A stretch of DNA of 64,000 bases from Nitrobacter winogradskyi (GCF_006539545.1 NZ_BJNF01000027.1:36442-100441), one strand, 5' to 3'. Positions 32,139 to 42,423 are shown, numbered from the stretch's first letter. Notes: generated from the letters alone by a model not told the origin. Numbers and translations: made by a program.

Positions 32139-33272
32139 TCAGCGCGTGGCGATGTCGCCGCGCGCCCATCCCTCGCGTGTCTGCTCCCTGAACTGCTGAA
32201 AGGCTCCCGCGGCGATCGCCGAGCGCATCGCCTGCATGAGGCCTTGATAATAGGCGATGTTGATGCCTGAGAGCAGCATCGCGCCCAGCGTTTCGCCCGA
32301 GCGAACCAGATGGTGCAGATAGGCGCGGGAATAATCGCGCGCCGCCGGCCATGAACTCTCTTCATCGAGCGGACGCGGATCATCGGCGTGGCGCGCGTTG
32401 CGCAGGTTGATCTGACCGAAGCGGGTGAAGGCCGTGCCGTGACGCCCGTTTCGCGTCGGCATGACACAGTCGAACATATCGATGCCGCGCGCGACGGCTT
32501 CCAGCAGGTCGTGCGGCGTCCCCACGCCCATCAGATATCGCGGCCTTTCAATCGGCAACCACGGCACGGTTTCCTCGATCATCGCGAGCATGGTGGCCTG
32601 AGGTTCGCCGACCGCGAGACCGCCGATGGCGTAGCCATGGAAACCGATCCCGGTCAGCCCGCACGCGCTCGTGCGCCGCAGTTCCGGGCTGTCCCCACCC
32701 TGAACGATGCCGAACAGCATGTCGGCGGCGGGGGCACCCTCGAAGGCGCGCCTGCTGCGCTCGGCCCAGCGCAGCGAGAGCTGCATGGCGCGCTCGATGT
32801 CTCCACGTTCCGCCGGCAAACGCACGCATTCGTCGAGTTGCATCGCGATGTCGGAGCCGAGCAGACGCTGCACCTCGATTGCGCGTTCCGGCGTAAGTTC
32901 GATCACGGCGCCGTCGATATGGGATCGAAACGTCACGCCCTGCTCTTTCACCTTACGCAACTGCGCCAGCGACATCACCTGGAAGCCGCCGGAATCGGTC
33001 AGCATGGGTCCGCCCCAGCTGGTAAATTTTTGCAGGCCGCCGAGTTCGTGGATCCGTTCGGCGCCGGGTCGCAGCATCAGGTGATAGGTGTTGCCGAGCA
33101 CGATGTCGGCTCCGGCATCGCGCACCTCCTGCCATTGCAGGCCCTTCATCGCGCCCTGCGTGCCGACCGGCATGAACGCCGGCGTTCGCACCGTCCCGTG
33201 AGCCGTGGTGAGAAGCCCGCTACGGGCGTCACCGTCGCGCCCGAGAATCTCGAAATGGTTGGCGGGATTCAT
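32139..33272 (-). CDS. tgt: queuine tRNA-ribosyltransferase lacking the usual zinc cysteines
   Basis: 377 residues. It exchanges guanine 34 of certain tRNAs for preQ1. Catalytic residues look intact: [16 protein letters not shown] (Asp general acid/base), GGLAVGEP, and [10 protein letters not shown] with the nucleophilic Asp. In well-studied Tgt a CxCxxC motif followed by His binds structural zinc; here the aligned segment is [19 protein letters not shown], with Ser, Trp and Ala in place of the three cysteines and only His left. The gene is coupled to queA (ATGA). Loss of zinc is read from the sequence; its effect is not known. Confidence 0.95.
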   Translation of the reverse strand: MNPANHFEILGRDGDARSGLLTTAHGTVRTPAFMPVGTQGAMKGLQWQEVRDAGADIVLGNTYHLMLRPGAERIHELGGLQKFTSWGGPMLTDSGGFQVMSLAQLRKVKEQGVTFRSHIDGAVIELTPERAIEVQRLLGSDIAMQLDECVRLPAERGDIERAMQLSLRWAERSRRAFEGAPAADMLFGIVQGGDSPELRRTSACGLTGIGFHGYAIGGLAVGEPQATMLAMIEETVPWLPIERPRYLMGVGTPHDLLEAVARGIDMFDCVMPTRNGRHGTAFTRFGQINLRNARHADDPRPLDEESSWPAARDYSRAYLHHLVRSGETLGAMLLSGINIAYYQGLMQAMRSAIAAGAFQQFREQTREGWARGDIATR

Positions 33273-34351
33273 GCGCTTGACCGTTCGGGAAACAGCAGAC
33301 AGGCGTCCCCATAGGAATAGAACCGGTAGCCCGCCGAGATCGCATGAGCATAGGCCTGTTTCATGGTTTCAAGACCGCTGAAGGCAGAGACCAGCATGAA
33401 CAGCGTCGATCGCGGCAGATGAAAATTCGTCATCAGGATATCGACTGCGCGGAAGCTATAGCCCGGCGTGATGAATATCGCGGTCTCCCCGGTGAACGGC
33501 TTGATCCGACCGTCATCGTCCACCGCACTTTCCAGGAGCCGAAGCGATGTCGTACCAACCGCAACGATCCGGCCGCCGCGCGATCGCGCCGCGTTCAACG
33601 CGTCGGCGGTCTCCGTAGATATCGCGCCCCATTCCGAATGCATCCGGTGACCGGCGGTGTCATCGACCTTTACCGGAAGAAACGTACCCGCGCCGACATG
33701 CAGGGTGATCCGATGAAGGCCCACGCCGCGACCGCGCAGCGCCGCCTCGATGGCCGGCGTGAAATGCAGACCCGCGGTCGGCGCCGCGACCGCGCCCTCA
33801 TGCGCCGCGAACATGGTCTGATAATCTGAGGCATCGCGATCGTCGGGTGCGCGCTTCGAAGCAATGTAGGGCGGCAGCGGCGTTGAGCCCAACTCGGCAA
33901 TGGCCTGATCCAGCATCGGCCCATGAAACGAGAAAGCGAACGTCACTTCGCCCTCCTCGCCCTTGCTTTCGACCTGCGCGTCGAGATGCCCCAGAAAGCA
34001 CACCCGTCCCTCGTTGCCGAAACGAACGATATCTCCCGCCATGAGCTTCCTGGCCGGCCTGACCAATGCGCTCCAGCGAGAACCGTCGAGGCGCTTGATC
34101 AGCGTCGCGTCGATCCTCGATTCCGCCTCGCGACCGATGCGGCGGCCATGCAACTGGGCGGCGATGACACGCGTATCATTCACGACGAGCTGGTCGCCTG
34201 GCCGCAGCCATTCCGGCAGATCGCTCACTCGCTGGTCGCTCACACCGGACCCAGGCTGCACCACGAGCATCCGCGCGGAATCGCGCGGGCTCGCCGGACG
34301 CAGCGCAATGCTCCCGGCCGGTAGTTCGAAGTCGAAGAGATCGGTTCGCAT
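33269..34351 (-). CDS. queA: S-adenosylmethionine:tRNA ribosyltransferase-isomerase
   Basis: 360 residues. Adds the epoxyqueuosine ribosyl group from SAM to preQ1-tRNA after Tgt. The start [20 protein letters not shown] is typical; further motifs are [29 protein letters not shown] and [15 protein letters not shown]. The C-terminus ends with the family pattern [20 protein letters not shown]. The stop overlaps the tgt start (ATGA). A repeat stretch separates it from the cyclophilins upstream. Confidence 0.97.
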   Translation of the reverse strand: MRTDLFDFELPAGSIALRPASPRDSARMLVVQPGSGVSDQRVSDLPEWLRPGDQLVVNDTRVIAAQLHGRRIGREAESRIDATLIKRLDGSRWSALVRPARKLMAGDIVRFGNEGRVCFLGHLDAQVESKGEEGEVTFAFSFHGPMLDQAIAELGSTPLPPYIASKRAPDDRDASDYQTMFAAHEGAVAAPTAGLHFTPAIEAALRGRGVGLHRITLHVGAGTFLPVKVDDTAGHRMHSEWGAISTETADALNAARSRGGRIVAVGTTSLRLLESAVDDDGRIKPFTGETAIFITPGYSFRAVDILMTNFHLPRSTLFMLVSAFSGLETMKQAYAHAISAGYRFYSYGDACLLFPERSSA

Positions 34352-34463
34352 GGAATGATCAAGCTATGGCGTTTTTCACTGACCCTGCCCGGCCCGAAAC
34401 GTCAATGGCCGGAATACATCCGGCCATTGCGCGTCGGTCTGAAGAGTCGGAACAGCATCTTGT

Positions 34464-34578
34464 CGCGTTTTCGGGCGAAGCATGTCCTTGGGCCAGACCC
34501 GAGGATGAATACCGGTTCGCCTGAAGACAACGCGTCAAAATAATCCAGAGCCTCGCTTCCGTTTCAATCAGAAGCGAG
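34464..34578. repeat. family A (long form) and family B between queA and the cyclophilins
   Basis: Family A at 34464-34535: CGCGTTTTCGGGCGAAGC, inner TTGGGCCAGACCCGA pair, CCGGTTCGCCTGAAG, AACGCGTCA. Family B palindrome CTCGCTTCCGTTTC..GAAGCGAG at 34552-34578, six bases from the end of the next gene. Confidence 0.85.
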
Positions 34579-34584
34579 CGTGCT

Positions 34585-35049
34585 CTAGCCCGCGTCCGCC
34601 GCTATGCTGGCCTTGACGATCTTGTCGGGATTCTGCACCGGCTCGCCGCGCTTGATCTTGTCGACATTCTCCATGCCTTCGATCACCTTGCCCCAGACAG
34701 TGTATTGGCCGTCCAGGAAGGAGGCATTGTCGAAGCAGATGAAGAACTGGCTGTCGCCCGAATCCGGGCTTTGCGCCCGCGCCATGGACGCGGTGCCACG
34801 CACATGCGGCTCCCTGTTGAACTCGGCCTTCAGTTTCTGGCCGGAGCCGCCCATGCCGGTGCCTTGCGGGCATCCGGTCTGCGCCATGAAGCCATCGATG
34901 ACGCGATGGAATACGATTCCGTCATAAAAGCCTTCACGAACCAGTTCTTTGATCCGCGCGACATGGCCGGGAGCAAGATCAGGACGCATCTCGATTGTCA
35001 CGGGTCCCTGGGTGGTTTCGAGGATCAAAGTGTTTTCGTTATCAGCCAT
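34585..35049 (-). CDS. cytoplasmic peptidyl-prolyl cis-trans isomerase, cyclophilin type
   Basis: 154 residues without a signal peptide. Cyclophilin motifs are FYDGIVFHRVIDGFMAQTG (catalytic Arg in FHRV), KAEFNREPHVRGTASMARA and SQFFICFDNASFLDGQYTVW. It catalyses proline isomerisation in protein folding. It follows a longer exported cyclophilin with 39 bases between, a common paired arrangement in this group next to coaD and queA. Confidence 0.95.
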   Translation of the reverse strand: MADNENTLILETTQGPVTIEMRPDLAPGHVARIKELVREGFYDGIVFHRVIDGFMAQTGCPQGTGMGGSGQKLKAEFNREPHVRGTASMARAQSPDSGDSQFFICFDNASFLDGQYTVWGKVIEGMENVDKIKRGEPVQNPDKIVKASIAADAG

Positions 35050-35088
35050 GCTCGTTTCTCTTTCCGTTTGTAAGGGGTTCGTCCGTTG

Positions 35089-35649
35089 TTACTTGACGTC
35101 GGAAGCAACCTGAACCTTCAGCATCTTGTCCGGGTCGGTGACGGTGCCGCTGCTCGAACCGGCGGGCGCCTTCTTCAACTTGTCCACCACGTCCATGCCC
35201 GCGACGACGTCACCCACCACGGTATATTTGCCGTTGAGGAAGGAGGCGTCAGCGAAGCAGATAAAGAATTGCGAGTTCGCCGAGTCGGGACTTCCCGCGC
35301 GCGCCATTCCGACCACGCCGCGCTTGAACGGCACGTTGGAGAACTCGGCCTGGAGGTTCGGATATTTCGAACCACCGGTGCCGTTGAAATTCTTGCCATC
35401 GCCCGTCTGCGCCATGAAGCCATCCATGACCCGATGAAACGGCACGTTGTTGTAGAAGCCGTCACGCGCGAGTTGCTTGATGCGCTCGGCATGCTTGGGC
35501 GCGATGTCTGACCGCAGCTTGATGACGATCTGTCCCTTCGTGGTGTCGATCACGATCGCGTTCTGCTTATCGAGACCGGCCGGCAATGGCTGCGCAAGAG
35601 CAGGGAACACGAACATCAGCGCGGCGACGAGGCCAAGGATTCTAATCAT
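35089..35649 (-). CDS. exported peptidyl-prolyl cis-trans isomerase, cyclophilin type
   Basis: 186 residues from ATG 35649. A frame 11 residues longer is open but would spoil the signal peptide MIRILGLVAALMFVFPALAQ. The mature cyclophilin has PFHRVMDGFMAQTGDGKNFN, KRGVVGMARA and NSQFFICFADASFLNGKYTV. It acts in the periplasm on outer-membrane or secreted proteins. It follows coaD by 33 bases and precedes the cytoplasmic copy, so the three probably share a transcript. Confidence 0.93.
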   Translation of the reverse strand: MIRILGLVAALMFVFPALAQPLPAGLDKQNAIVIDTTKGQIVIKLRSDIAPKHAERIKQLARDGFYNNVPFHRVMDGFMAQTGDGKNFNGTGGSKYPNLQAEFSNVPFKRGVVGMARAGSPDSANSQFFICFADASFLNGKYTVVGDVVAGMDVVDKLKKAPAGSSSGTVTDPDKMLKVQVASDVK

Positions 35650-35682
35650 GATAACTCCGGATCCAGAGGAAGATCGGTTCAT

Positions 35683-36180
35683 TCAACCGGCGAATTTGGT
35701 CTTGAGCTTCGAGGCGACCAGTTGCGGAACGAAAGCTGAGACATCGCCGCCCATCGTTGCGATCTGGCGCACCAGTGTGGCGGTGATCGGGCGGACGCCG
35801 GGCGAAGCTGGAACGAACACCGTATGCACGTCGGGGGCCATAGCCTCGTTCATGCCGGCAATCTGCATTTCATAGTCGAGATCGGTGCCGTCGCGCAGGC
35901 CCCGAACCAGAATCGTGGCGCCGGCTTTATGCGCGGCCGCGACTGTCAGGTCGTCATACGTCACGCAATCGAAAGCGCAGCCGGCTTCGATCGCAACCGG
36001 TTCGAACACCGAGCGCGCCATCGCGAGGCGCTCATCCGTCGAAAACAGAGGCGTCTTGCCGGGATGAACGCCGACAGCCACGATCAGCCGGTCGCACAGG
36101 GCGACGGCATGTCTGACGACATCGAGATGGCCGTTGGTGACGGGGTCGAACGATCCCGGATAGAGCGCGACGCGTGGCAT
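35683..36180 (-). CDS. coaD: phosphopantetheine adenylyltransferase
   Basis: 165 residues, full family length. Fourth step of coenzyme A synthesis: ATP plus 4'-phosphopantetheine to dephospho-CoA. It has [19 protein letters not shown] (TxGH nucleotidyltransferase motif), [19 protein letters not shown] and the later [13 protein letters not shown] (ISST-like loop replaced by PITA). First gene of the coaD-ppi-ppi series. Repeats lie directly upstream, so its promoter must lie in or before them. Confidence 0.96.
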   Translation of the reverse strand: MPRVALYPGSFDPVTNGHLDVVRHAVALCDRLIVAVGVHPGKTPLFSTDERLAMARSVFEPVAIEAGCAFDCVTYDDLTVAAAHKAGATILVRGLRDGTDLDYEMQIAGMNEAMAPDVHTVFVPASPGVRPITATLVRQIATMGGDVSAFVPQLVASKLKTKFAG

Positions 36181-36190
36181 CGTCCCCCTC

Positions 36191-36437
36191 TAGAGCATGA
36201 TCCCGACCCGAAGGGCCGCGCCAGCGCAAAGTGGAAACCGGTTTTCGGATAAGATCATGCTCAATCAAAAAGTTAGGGCTGAAGTCTGATTCAACGCAGT
36301 TGGATCAGACTCTAGAGCCTTTCCGCTTCTGATAGAATCAGAAGCGGGCTCTATGATTTTGATTTAACGCGTTTTCTTCACGCGAACCGGATTCCATCCT
36401 CGGGTCTGGCCCGAGGACATGCTTCGTTCGAAAACGC
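36191..36437. repeat. composite of families C, D, B and A
   Basis: In order: family C (36191-36262), family D (36280-36316, GTCTGATTCAACGCAGTTGG), family B (36323-36347) and family A long form (36367-36437, with CTCGGGTCTGGCCCGAG). All four families stand within 250 bases upstream of coaD. The gap 36181-36754 has no other gene that I see; 36440-36754 appears to be leader DNA. Confidence 0.85.
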
Positions 36438-36754
36438 TATAGCGCGCCTGTTCAGAGGCCGCAAGCTAAGCGGGTTCCGCAATAATCGAGGCGACGGCCG
36501 ATATTTATTTCCGGGCGCCCATCGAACCGGGACCGGGGTGTGTGCGTCTTATCCATATGGCGCCGAGGCAACTGAAATCATTGCGGATTCAGGCTCTGTT
36601 TCGTTTCAAGAACCGGGGTGAAACAATTCTCCCGCACGATGAAACCACTTTTATGACGGGCGAAGACATCGCGAAACGAGGGCCGATTATCAATCCGTCC
36701 AACAAAGCGGGCCGCCAAAATCAAACGGACAGGCCCAGATCGCAGGGGACCGTC

Positions 36755-37009
36755 ATGATCAAAGCTCTTTCCGCAGTTGCGGTCGCGGCGTTCATCGCAG
36801 CCGCCCTCACCGTCCTTCCGGGTTTCGCTCCGCAGGTTTCCGCCAGCACGCCCGTTCCGCTCGCCAAGGCCGACCGGCTCGATATCCGGCCCGCGGGCGC
36901 GGTCTGCTCGCAGCAGGCCTGGCCGAATTTCGACGTGTCCTGCCTTCGCGCCGCCGGCTCCAGGACGGTGGTTCGTGAAGCCCGGCTGATCACGGCAGGG
37001 CATCGCTGA
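36755..37009 (+). CDS. small exported protein
   Basis: 84 residues from ATG 36755, preceded by AGGGGACC. The frame is open further upstream, but only this start gives a signal peptide (MIKALSAVAVAAFIAAALTV). The mature part contains CSQQAWPNFDVSCLR with two cysteines likely in a disulfide, and ends in a basic tail. I recall a widespread small family in Bradyrhizobium-type genomes with the same QQAWPNFDxxCLR motif and no known function. It is convergent with gyrA. Confidence 0.8.
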   Translation: MIKALSAVAVAAFIAAALTVLPGFAPQVSASTPVPLAKADRLDIRPAGAVCSQQAWPNFDVSCLRAAGSRTVVREARLITAGHR

Positions 37010-37059
37010 TCCTTCAAGGAAAGGCCGCCCGTATGATGATTTTTTGATCGGGCATGATC

Positions 37060-39801
37060 CTATCCGCCGTTGCCGTTCTCGCCATCCTCGCGGATATGTT
37101 CGACCGACACCACGTGCTCGCCGTCCGCCGTGTTGAACACGCGAACGCCCTTGGACGCGCGGCTGGTGATGCGGATGCCTTCCACCGGCACCCGGATCAA
37201 TTGCCCGCCGTCGCTCACCAGCATGATCTGGTCCGACATCTCGACCGGGAATCCAGCCACGAGATGTCCGATCTCGCCAAGCTTGGTCGGATCTGTCGCG
37301 CGAATGCCCTTGCCGCCGCGTCCGGAAACCCTGAATTCGAACGATGACGACCGTTTGCCATAGCCGTACGTCGTGACGGTGAGTACGAACTGCTCGGCGG
37401 CGCCCATCTCCACATAACGTCCTTCGGGCAGCGAGAGATCGGTATGCGCGGCCTCGTCGGCTTCGGGCGTCGCCTCCTCCGGCTCGATATCCTCGCCGGT
37501 CGCCGCGCGGCGGATCGCGCCGGACTGCTTGAGGTACGCGGCGCGTTCGGCCGGCGTGGCATCGAAGTGATGCAGGATCGACAGCGAGATAACCCGGTCG
37601 CCCTTGGCCAGCGCGATGCCGCGTACGCCCATCGATGTCCGGCCCGAGAACACGCGCACGTCGGTGACCGGAAACCGGATGCATTGACCGCCCGCGGCGG
37701 TCAGCAGCACGTCGTCGCGCTCGGTACAGATCTGCACGTCGACGATCGACTCGCCCTCACCCAGCTTCATCGCGATGATGCCGGAACGCCGGACATCGAC
37801 GAAATCGGAGAGCTTGTTGCGGCGGACCGTTCCGCTGGTGGTCGCGAACATGACGTCCAGGTCGGCCCAGGACGATTCATCCTCCGGCAGCGGCATGATG
37901 GTGGTGATGCGCTCGCCCTGGTCGAGCGGCAGGATGTTGATCAGCGCCTTGCCGCGGGCATTGGGAGCCGCCATCGGCAGCCGCCAGACCTTTTCCTTGT
38001 AGACCTGTCCGCGCGACGAAAAGAACAGCACCGGCGTATGGGTCGAGGCGACGAACAGCCGGCTGACGAAATCCTCATCCCTCGTCTGCATTCCGGAGCG
38101 GCCTTTGCCGCCACGCTTCTGCGCGCGGTAGGTCGATAGCGGCACCCGCTTGACATAGCCTGCGTGCGAGACGGTCACGACCATATCCTCGCGCTGGATC
38201 AGGTCCTCGTCCTCGACCTCGCCCTCCTGCTCGACGATAACGGTTCTGCGCGGAGTGGCGAACTCGGACTTCACCGCGCCAAGCTCGCCCTTGATGATCG
38301 CCTGTACGCGCGCGCGCGACCGCAGGATATCCAGATAGTCAGCGATCTCGATGGCGAGCTTGTCGAGTTCGTCCGAGATTTCCTCGCGGCCGAGCGCTGT
38401 CAGGCGCTGCAGGCGCAGATCGAGAATGGCCTTCGCCTGCTCCATCGACAGCCGTGCCGTGCCGTCCGGAGACACGCGGTGGCGCGGATCATCGATCAGC
38501 GTGATCATCGCCGCGACATCCTTTGCCGGCCAGTCGCGCGACATCAACGTCTCGCGCGCGGCGTTGGGATCCGGCGACTCCCTGATCACGCGAATGATCT
38601 CGTCGATGTTGGCGACGGCGATCGCAAGACCGACCAGGATATGGGCGCGATCGCGAGCCTTGTTGAGCAGGAACTTGGTGCGGCGCGTGACGACCTGTTC
38701 GCGGAACGCGATGAACAGGGTCAGCAGGTCTTTCAGGTTCATGACCTGCGGACGGCCCGCATCCAGCGCCACCATGTTGGCGCCGAAGTTGGTCTGCAGC
38801 GGCGTGTACTTGTAAAGCTGATTGAGCACGATCTCCGGGACGGCGTCGCGCTTCAACTCGACGACGACGCGAAACCCTTCGCGATCGGATTCGTCACGCA
38901 AATCCGAGATGCCGTCGATCTTCTTTTCGCGCACCAGCTCGGCGATACGCTCGACCATGCTGGCCTTGTTGACCTGATAAGGAATCTCCGAAACCACGAT
39001 CGCCTCGCGGTCCTTTCGGATCGTATCGATCGACACCTTGCCGCGCATCACGATCGAGCCCCGGCCGAGGTGATAGGCCGAGCGGATGCCCTGCCGTCCG
39101 AGGATGATGCCGCCGGTTGGGAAGTCCGGACCCGGAATGATCTTGATGAGGTCGTCGATCCCGAGCGCGGGATCGTCGATCAGCGCCACGCAGGCGTCGA
39201 TGACTTCGCCGAGATTGTGCGGCGGAATGTTGGTCGCCATGCCGACGGCGATGCCACCGGCGCCGTTGACCAGAAGGTTTGGAAATTTCGCCGGAAGAAC
39301 CGACGGTTCTTTCTCGCTGTTATCGTAATTGGGCTGGAAATCGACGGTGTCCTTGTCGATGTCGTCGAGCAGCGATTGGGCGATCTTGGTGAGGCGGGAT
39401 TCGGTGTAGCGCATCGCCGCCGCCATATCGCCGTCCACCGAGCCGAAATTGCCCTGTCCGTCGATCAGCGGCACGCGCATCGAGAAATCCTGCGCCATCC
39501 GCACGAGCGCGTCATAAACCGACTGATCGCCGTGAGGATGGTACTTACCGATGACGTCGCCGACGGTGCGCGCCGACTTGCGGTAGGGCTTGTTCCACTC
39601 GAAGCCGTTCTCATACATGGCGTAGAGAATGCGACGATGGACCGGCTTGAGGCCGTCGCGCGCATCCGGCAGCGCCCGCGCCACGATCACGCTCATCGCG
39701 TAATCGAGATAACTGCGTTTCATCTCGTCGAGGATGGAAACGGGCCGAATGCCCGAAGGCGCCGGCGGCTCCTCGGGTTTGGTGTCTTCGATATCTGACA
39801 A
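37060..39801 (-). CDS. gyrA: DNA gyrase subunit A
   Basis: 913 residues. Cuts and rejoins DNA during negative supercoiling, together with GyrB. The winged-helix domain shows [18 protein letters not shown] and the catalytic tyrosine in [11 protein letters not shown]. The GyrA box reads QKRGGKGR at the start of the C-terminal wheel. In the quinolone region the sequence is [11 protein letters not shown]: Gln replaces the Ser83 of Escherichia coli, and Asp87 is kept. A charged insertion ([14 protein letters not shown]) sits in the C-terminal domain. No partner genes are adjacent. Confidence 0.97.
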   Translation of the reverse strand: MSDIEDTKPEEPPAPSGIRPVSILDEMKRSYLDYAMSVIVARALPDARDGLKPVHRRILYAMYENGFEWNKPYRKSARTVGDVIGKYHPHGDQSVYDALVRMAQDFSMRVPLIDGQGNFGSVDGDMAAAMRYTESRLTKIAQSLLDDIDKDTVDFQPNYDNSEKEPSVLPAKFPNLLVNGAGGIAVGMATNIPPHNLGEVIDACVALIDDPALGIDDLIKIIPGPDFPTGGIILGRQGIRSAYHLGRGSIVMRGKVSIDTIRKDREAIVVSEIPYQVNKASMVERIAELVREKKIDGISDLRDESDREGFRVVVELKRDAVPEIVLNQLYKYTPLQTNFGANMVALDAGRPQVMNLKDLLTLFIAFREQVVTRRTKFLLNKARDRAHILVGLAIAVANIDEIIRVIRESPDPNAARETLMSRDWPAKDVAAMITLIDDPRHRVSPDGTARLSMEQAKAILDLRLQRLTALGREEISDELDKLAIEIADYLDILRSRARVQAIIKGELGAVKSEFATPRRTVIVEQEGEVEDEDLIQREDMVVTVSHAGYVKRVPLSTYRAQKRGGKGRSGMQTRDEDFVSRLFVASTHTPVLFFSSRGQVYKEKVWRLPMAAPNARGKALINILPLDQGERITTIMPLPEDESSWADLDVMFATTSGTVRRNKLSDFVDVRRSGIIAMKLGEGESIVDVQICTERDDVLLTAAGGQCIRFPVTDVRVFSGRTSMGVRGIALAKGDRVISLSILHHFDATPAERAAYLKQSGAIRRAATGEDIEPEEATPEADEAAHTDLSLPEGRYVEMGAAEQFVLTVTTYGYGKRSSSFEFRVSGRGGKGIRATDPTKLGEIGHLVAGFPVEMSDQIMLVSDGGQLIRVPVEGIRITSRASKGVRVFNTADGEHVVSVEHIREDGENGNGG

Positions 39802-39854
39802 GGAAGGATTCCGGTCGGTTTCTGCTCGGAATCGTATAGCCTATTGCGGCTCTG

Positions 39855-39890
39855 AAAACCACCTTCGGCAGCCGCCCGAGGTGGTTTTTT
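39855..39890. terminator. terminator-like hairpin between gyrA and marC
   Basis: AAAACCACCT and AGGTGGTTTT form ten pairs around a CG-rich loop, with TTTTTT on the plus strand and a shorter T run on the minus strand. It lies 54 bases upstream of the gyrA start and 61 upstream of marC, which are divergent, so no gene obviously ends here. It may stop antisense transcription or lie in a leader. Its role is unclear. Confidence 0.6.
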
Positions 39891-39950
39891 CCCATCGTTC
39901 TTTCAGGTACTTATAGGCTATAACGGCAACCAGAATCTGATGGTGGAGCG

Positions 39951-40574
39951 GTGCTGCTGGACTACGCGCTGACGACCTTCGCGACACTGATGGTGGTGGT
40001 CGATCCGATCGGTCTGGCCCCGGTGTTCCTGTCAATCACCCAGGGCCTGCCGAAGGCCGCCCGGCGCGGCATCGGCTGGCGCGCCTCGGCCATAGCCGCC
40101 GCTATCCTGGTGGCGACGGCGCTCGGCGGCACATGGCTCCTCGCCCGGCTCGGAATCGGCCTCCCCGCCTTTCGCATCTCCGGCGGCCTCCTGCTGTTCG
40201 TGGTCGCGTTCGAGATGGTGCTGGGCGTCCGGCCGGCGCGAGAGGCCCAGCAGGCCACCCAGGCGGCGGAGGAGCACGCGCGGAATATCGCGGCCTTTCC
40301 GTTGGCGATCCCGATGATCGCGGGCCCGGGTGCGATCACAGCCACGCTGCTGCTGGCCGGCCGCGCGGCGGATCAGCCGGTTCAACTGATAGCGCTGATC
40401 GCCATCATCATTGCGGTCGCCGCCATCTGCGGCGTCACATTCGCGTTGGCGGGGCGCGTGGCCGGCGCGCTCGGACACACCGGCAATGTCGTGCTGTCGC
40501 GATTGCTCGGCGTCGTACTGGCGGCCCTCGCCGTCCAGTTCGTCATCGATGGGATTCGCGAGGCATTCGGCTGA
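39951..40574 (+). CDS. MarC-family membrane protein
   Basis: 207 residues, six membrane helices. Start at GTG 39951 with GGTGGAG just upstream. Features of the MarC/UPF0056 family are VVVDPIGLAPVFLSITQGLP, the RISGGLLLFVVAFEMVLG helix and FPLAIPMIAGPGAITATLLL. MarC was once linked to multiple antibiotic resistance but its substrate is not known. Divergent from gyrA. Downstream lies a tandem repeat block. Confidence 0.93.
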   Translation: MLLDYALTTFATLMVVVDPIGLAPVFLSITQGLPKAARRGIGWRASAIAAAILVATALGGTWLLARLGIGLPAFRISGGLLLFVVAFEMVLGVRPAREAQQATQAAEEHARNIAAFPLAIPMIAGPGAITATLLLAGRAADQPVQLIALIAIIIAVAAICGVTFALAGRVAGALGHTGNVVLSRLLGVVLAALAVQFVIDGIREAFG

Positions 40575-40660
40575 AAAGGGACTCACGACCGCGAGTCAGG
40601 CTGGTCCGAGCGCGAACTACGTTTCCGATGAAATCAGAAGCGGCGCTAGATTATTGTTTT

Positions 40661-40817
40661 AACGCGTTCTCTTCACGCGAACCGGTATCCATCCTCGGGT
40701 CAAGCCCGAGGACATGCTTCGCTCGAAAACGTTCTACCCCTTGATCCGATGTTTTGTCTTCAAGCGAACGGAATCCTCCGTTGGGTCAAGCCCGAGGACA
40801 CGCTTCGCTTGAAACGG
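40661..40817. repeat. two tandem family A copies, long form
   Basis: Copy one at 40661-40733 and copy two at 40750-40817, same orientation, each with CTCGGGTCAAGCCCGAG or its variant and the TCGCTTGAAACG or TCGCTCGAAAACG end. The second copy ends one base before the scpB stop codon. A partial family B (GATGAAATCAGAAGCGG) precedes them at 40627. Confidence 0.88.
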
Positions 40818-40818
40818 C

Positions 40819-41565
40819 TCAGGATCCTGCCGGGGCAGCACCGCCGCTGCTCGAATTATCGCTTTCCACCTCCAGAGCCGGAACCAGCGCCAGTTCGAGA
40901 TCGCCCGCTTCAAGCGGATCCTCGTCGTCGCGCAACGCCGGATCGTCTGATGGCGTTGGAACGCTGAACCCACCAGGCAGGCGGGAATCCAGCAGCCCCG
41001 TTCCTTTCAGTTCTTCCAGGCCCGGCAGATCGCCGAGGTTCTCGAGGCTGAACTGGGACAGAAACGCCTCGGTCGTTCCGAAGGTGAGCGGGCGGCCCGG
41101 TGTCTTGCGGCGACCGCGCGGCTTGATCCAACCGGTCTCCAGCAGCACATCCAGCGTGCCCTTGGAGGTCACGACGCCGCGGATCTCCTCGATCTCCGCA
41201 CGGGTCACGGGCTGATGATAGGCGATGATGGCCAGCACCTCGATCGCCGCGCGCGACAGGCGCCGCGTCTCCGTGCTTTCCCGCGTCATCAGCCAGGCCA
41301 GATCGCCCGCCGTGCGGAAGGTCCACTTGTTGGCGATTCGCACCAGGTTGACGCCCCGCGACGCGTAGTCCGCCTGCAACCGGGCAAGAGCCGATTTGAT
41401 ATCGACGCCGTCGGGCATCCGCTTGGCCAGCGCCGCCTGATCCAGCGGTTCGGAGGAAGCGAACAGCAGCGCCTCCAGTAACCGCAATTCCTCGGGCCGC
41501 GCCGCGGGCAGATCCGACTCAGGTTCCTCGAACTGCTCCACGCGCATTTCCGCCAGGCTTGCCAT
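40819..41565 (-). CDS. scpB: segregation and condensation protein B
   Basis: 248 residues from ATG 41565, eight bases after AAGGAG; a TTG seven codons earlier abuts the scpA stop. ScpB is a winged-helix partner of ScpA and Smc in chromosome condensation. Typical motifs: RLLEALLFASSEPLDQAALA, AIEVLAIIAYHQPVTRAEIE, TLDVLLETGWIKPRGRRKTP and PGRPLTFGTTEAFLSQFSL. The acidic tail after residue 195 is poorly conserved in the family. A repeat abuts the stop codon. Confidence 0.95.
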   Translation of the reverse strand: MASLAEMRVEQFEEPESDLPAARPEELRLLEALLFASSEPLDQAALAKRMPDGVDIKSALARLQADYASRGVNLVRIANKWTFRTAGDLAWLMTRESTETRRLSRAAIEVLAIIAYHQPVTRAEIEEIRGVVTSKGTLDVLLETGWIKPRGRRKTPGRPLTFGTTEAFLSQFSLENLGDLPGLEELKGTGLLDSRLPGGFSVPTPSDDPALRDDEDPLEAGDLELALVPALEVESDNSSSGGAAPAGS

Positions 41566-41586
41566 CGCTCGGTCTCCTTCTTCCAA

Positions 41587-42423
41587 TTACTGCACCGGGG
41601 TGTCCGGTCCCGCCGTCGGATCGGGTGACGGCTGCGGCGCACGCTTGCGAAAATAAAGCGGCGCGAAGGCCTCTTTCTGATTCAGATCCATGACGCCCTC
41701 GCGCACCAGTTCGAGAGCGGATGCAAAACTCGACGCGAACACAGTGGCGCGCTGCGCCGGATCGACGACAAACGTCATCAGATACTCGTCGAGGCACCCC
41801 CAATCCTCGCCCGAAAGGCCGACCAGACGCTCAAGCGAGGCGCGTGCCTCGCTCAACGACCAGACCGTGCGCTTGGCCATGTGAACGGTCGTCAATACGC
41901 GCTGCTGACGCTGCACGGCATAGGCGGAGAGCAGGTCGAACAAGGTCGCGGTGAACTTCGGATGTCGAATCTCGGCGATCGACTCGGGATTTCCGCGCGG
42001 GAAGATGTCGCGCCCCAGTTGCTGACGATTCATCAGGCGGTTCGATGCCTCGCGGATGGCCTCAAGCCGACGCAGGCGGTTGGCGAGCGCCGCCGCCATT
42101 TCGCCCGCGCTGGGCCCATCCGGTGTCGGCGGCTCCGGCAGCAGCAATCGCGATTTCAGGAAGGCCAGCCACGCCGCCATCACCAGATAGTCGGCGGCCA
42201 GTTCGAGACGAATCTTGCGCGCCGCCTCGACAAAAACGAGATACTGATCCGCGAGCGCCAGAATGGAGATCTTCGACAGGTCGACCTTCTGCTGCCGCGC
42301 AAGCGCCAGCAACAGGTCAAGCGGGCCCTCATAACCCTCGACATCGACCACGAGCGCAACCTCGTCGGCGACGACGTGCTCCGTCGGGCGGCCGGTTTCA
42401 AACGAAAGAATTTCAGCGCTCAT
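41587..42423 (-). CDS. scpA: segregation and condensation protein A
   Basis: 278 residues from ATG 42423, which overlaps the nagZ stop (ATGA). A much longer frame to 42612 is open but is antisense-like arginine-rich sequence within nagZ. ScpA is the kleisin that bridges Smc heads. Motifs: YEGPLDLLLALARQQKVDL, ISILALADQYLVFVEAAR, and YLVMAAWLAFLKSRLLLPEP. The C-terminal kleisin part carries KEAFAPLYFRKR. Co-translated with nagZ upstream and scpB downstream. Confidence 0.95.
   Translation of the reverse strand: MSAEILSFETGRPTEHVVADEVALVVDVEGYEGPLDLLLALARQQKVDLSKISILALADQYLVFVEAARKIRLELAADYLVMAAWLAFLKSRLLLPEPPTPDGPSAGEMAAALANRLRRLEAIREASNRLMNRQQLGRDIFPRGNPESIAEIRHPKFTATLFDLLSAYAVQRQQRVLTTVHMAKRTVWSLSEARASLERLVGLSGEDWGCLDEYLMTFVVDPAQRATVFASSFASALELVREGVMDLNQKEAFAPLYFRKRAPQPSPDPTAGPDTPVQ

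Noticed and set aside
36578..37684. 368-codon open frame on the minus strand
   Set aside because: It overlaps gyrA in another frame and the exported small protein gene; the sequence is arginine-rich and without any motif.
38164..39798. 544-codon open frame on the plus strand
   Set aside because: Antisense to gyrA; a side effect of high G+C third positions. No ribosome site or recognised domain.
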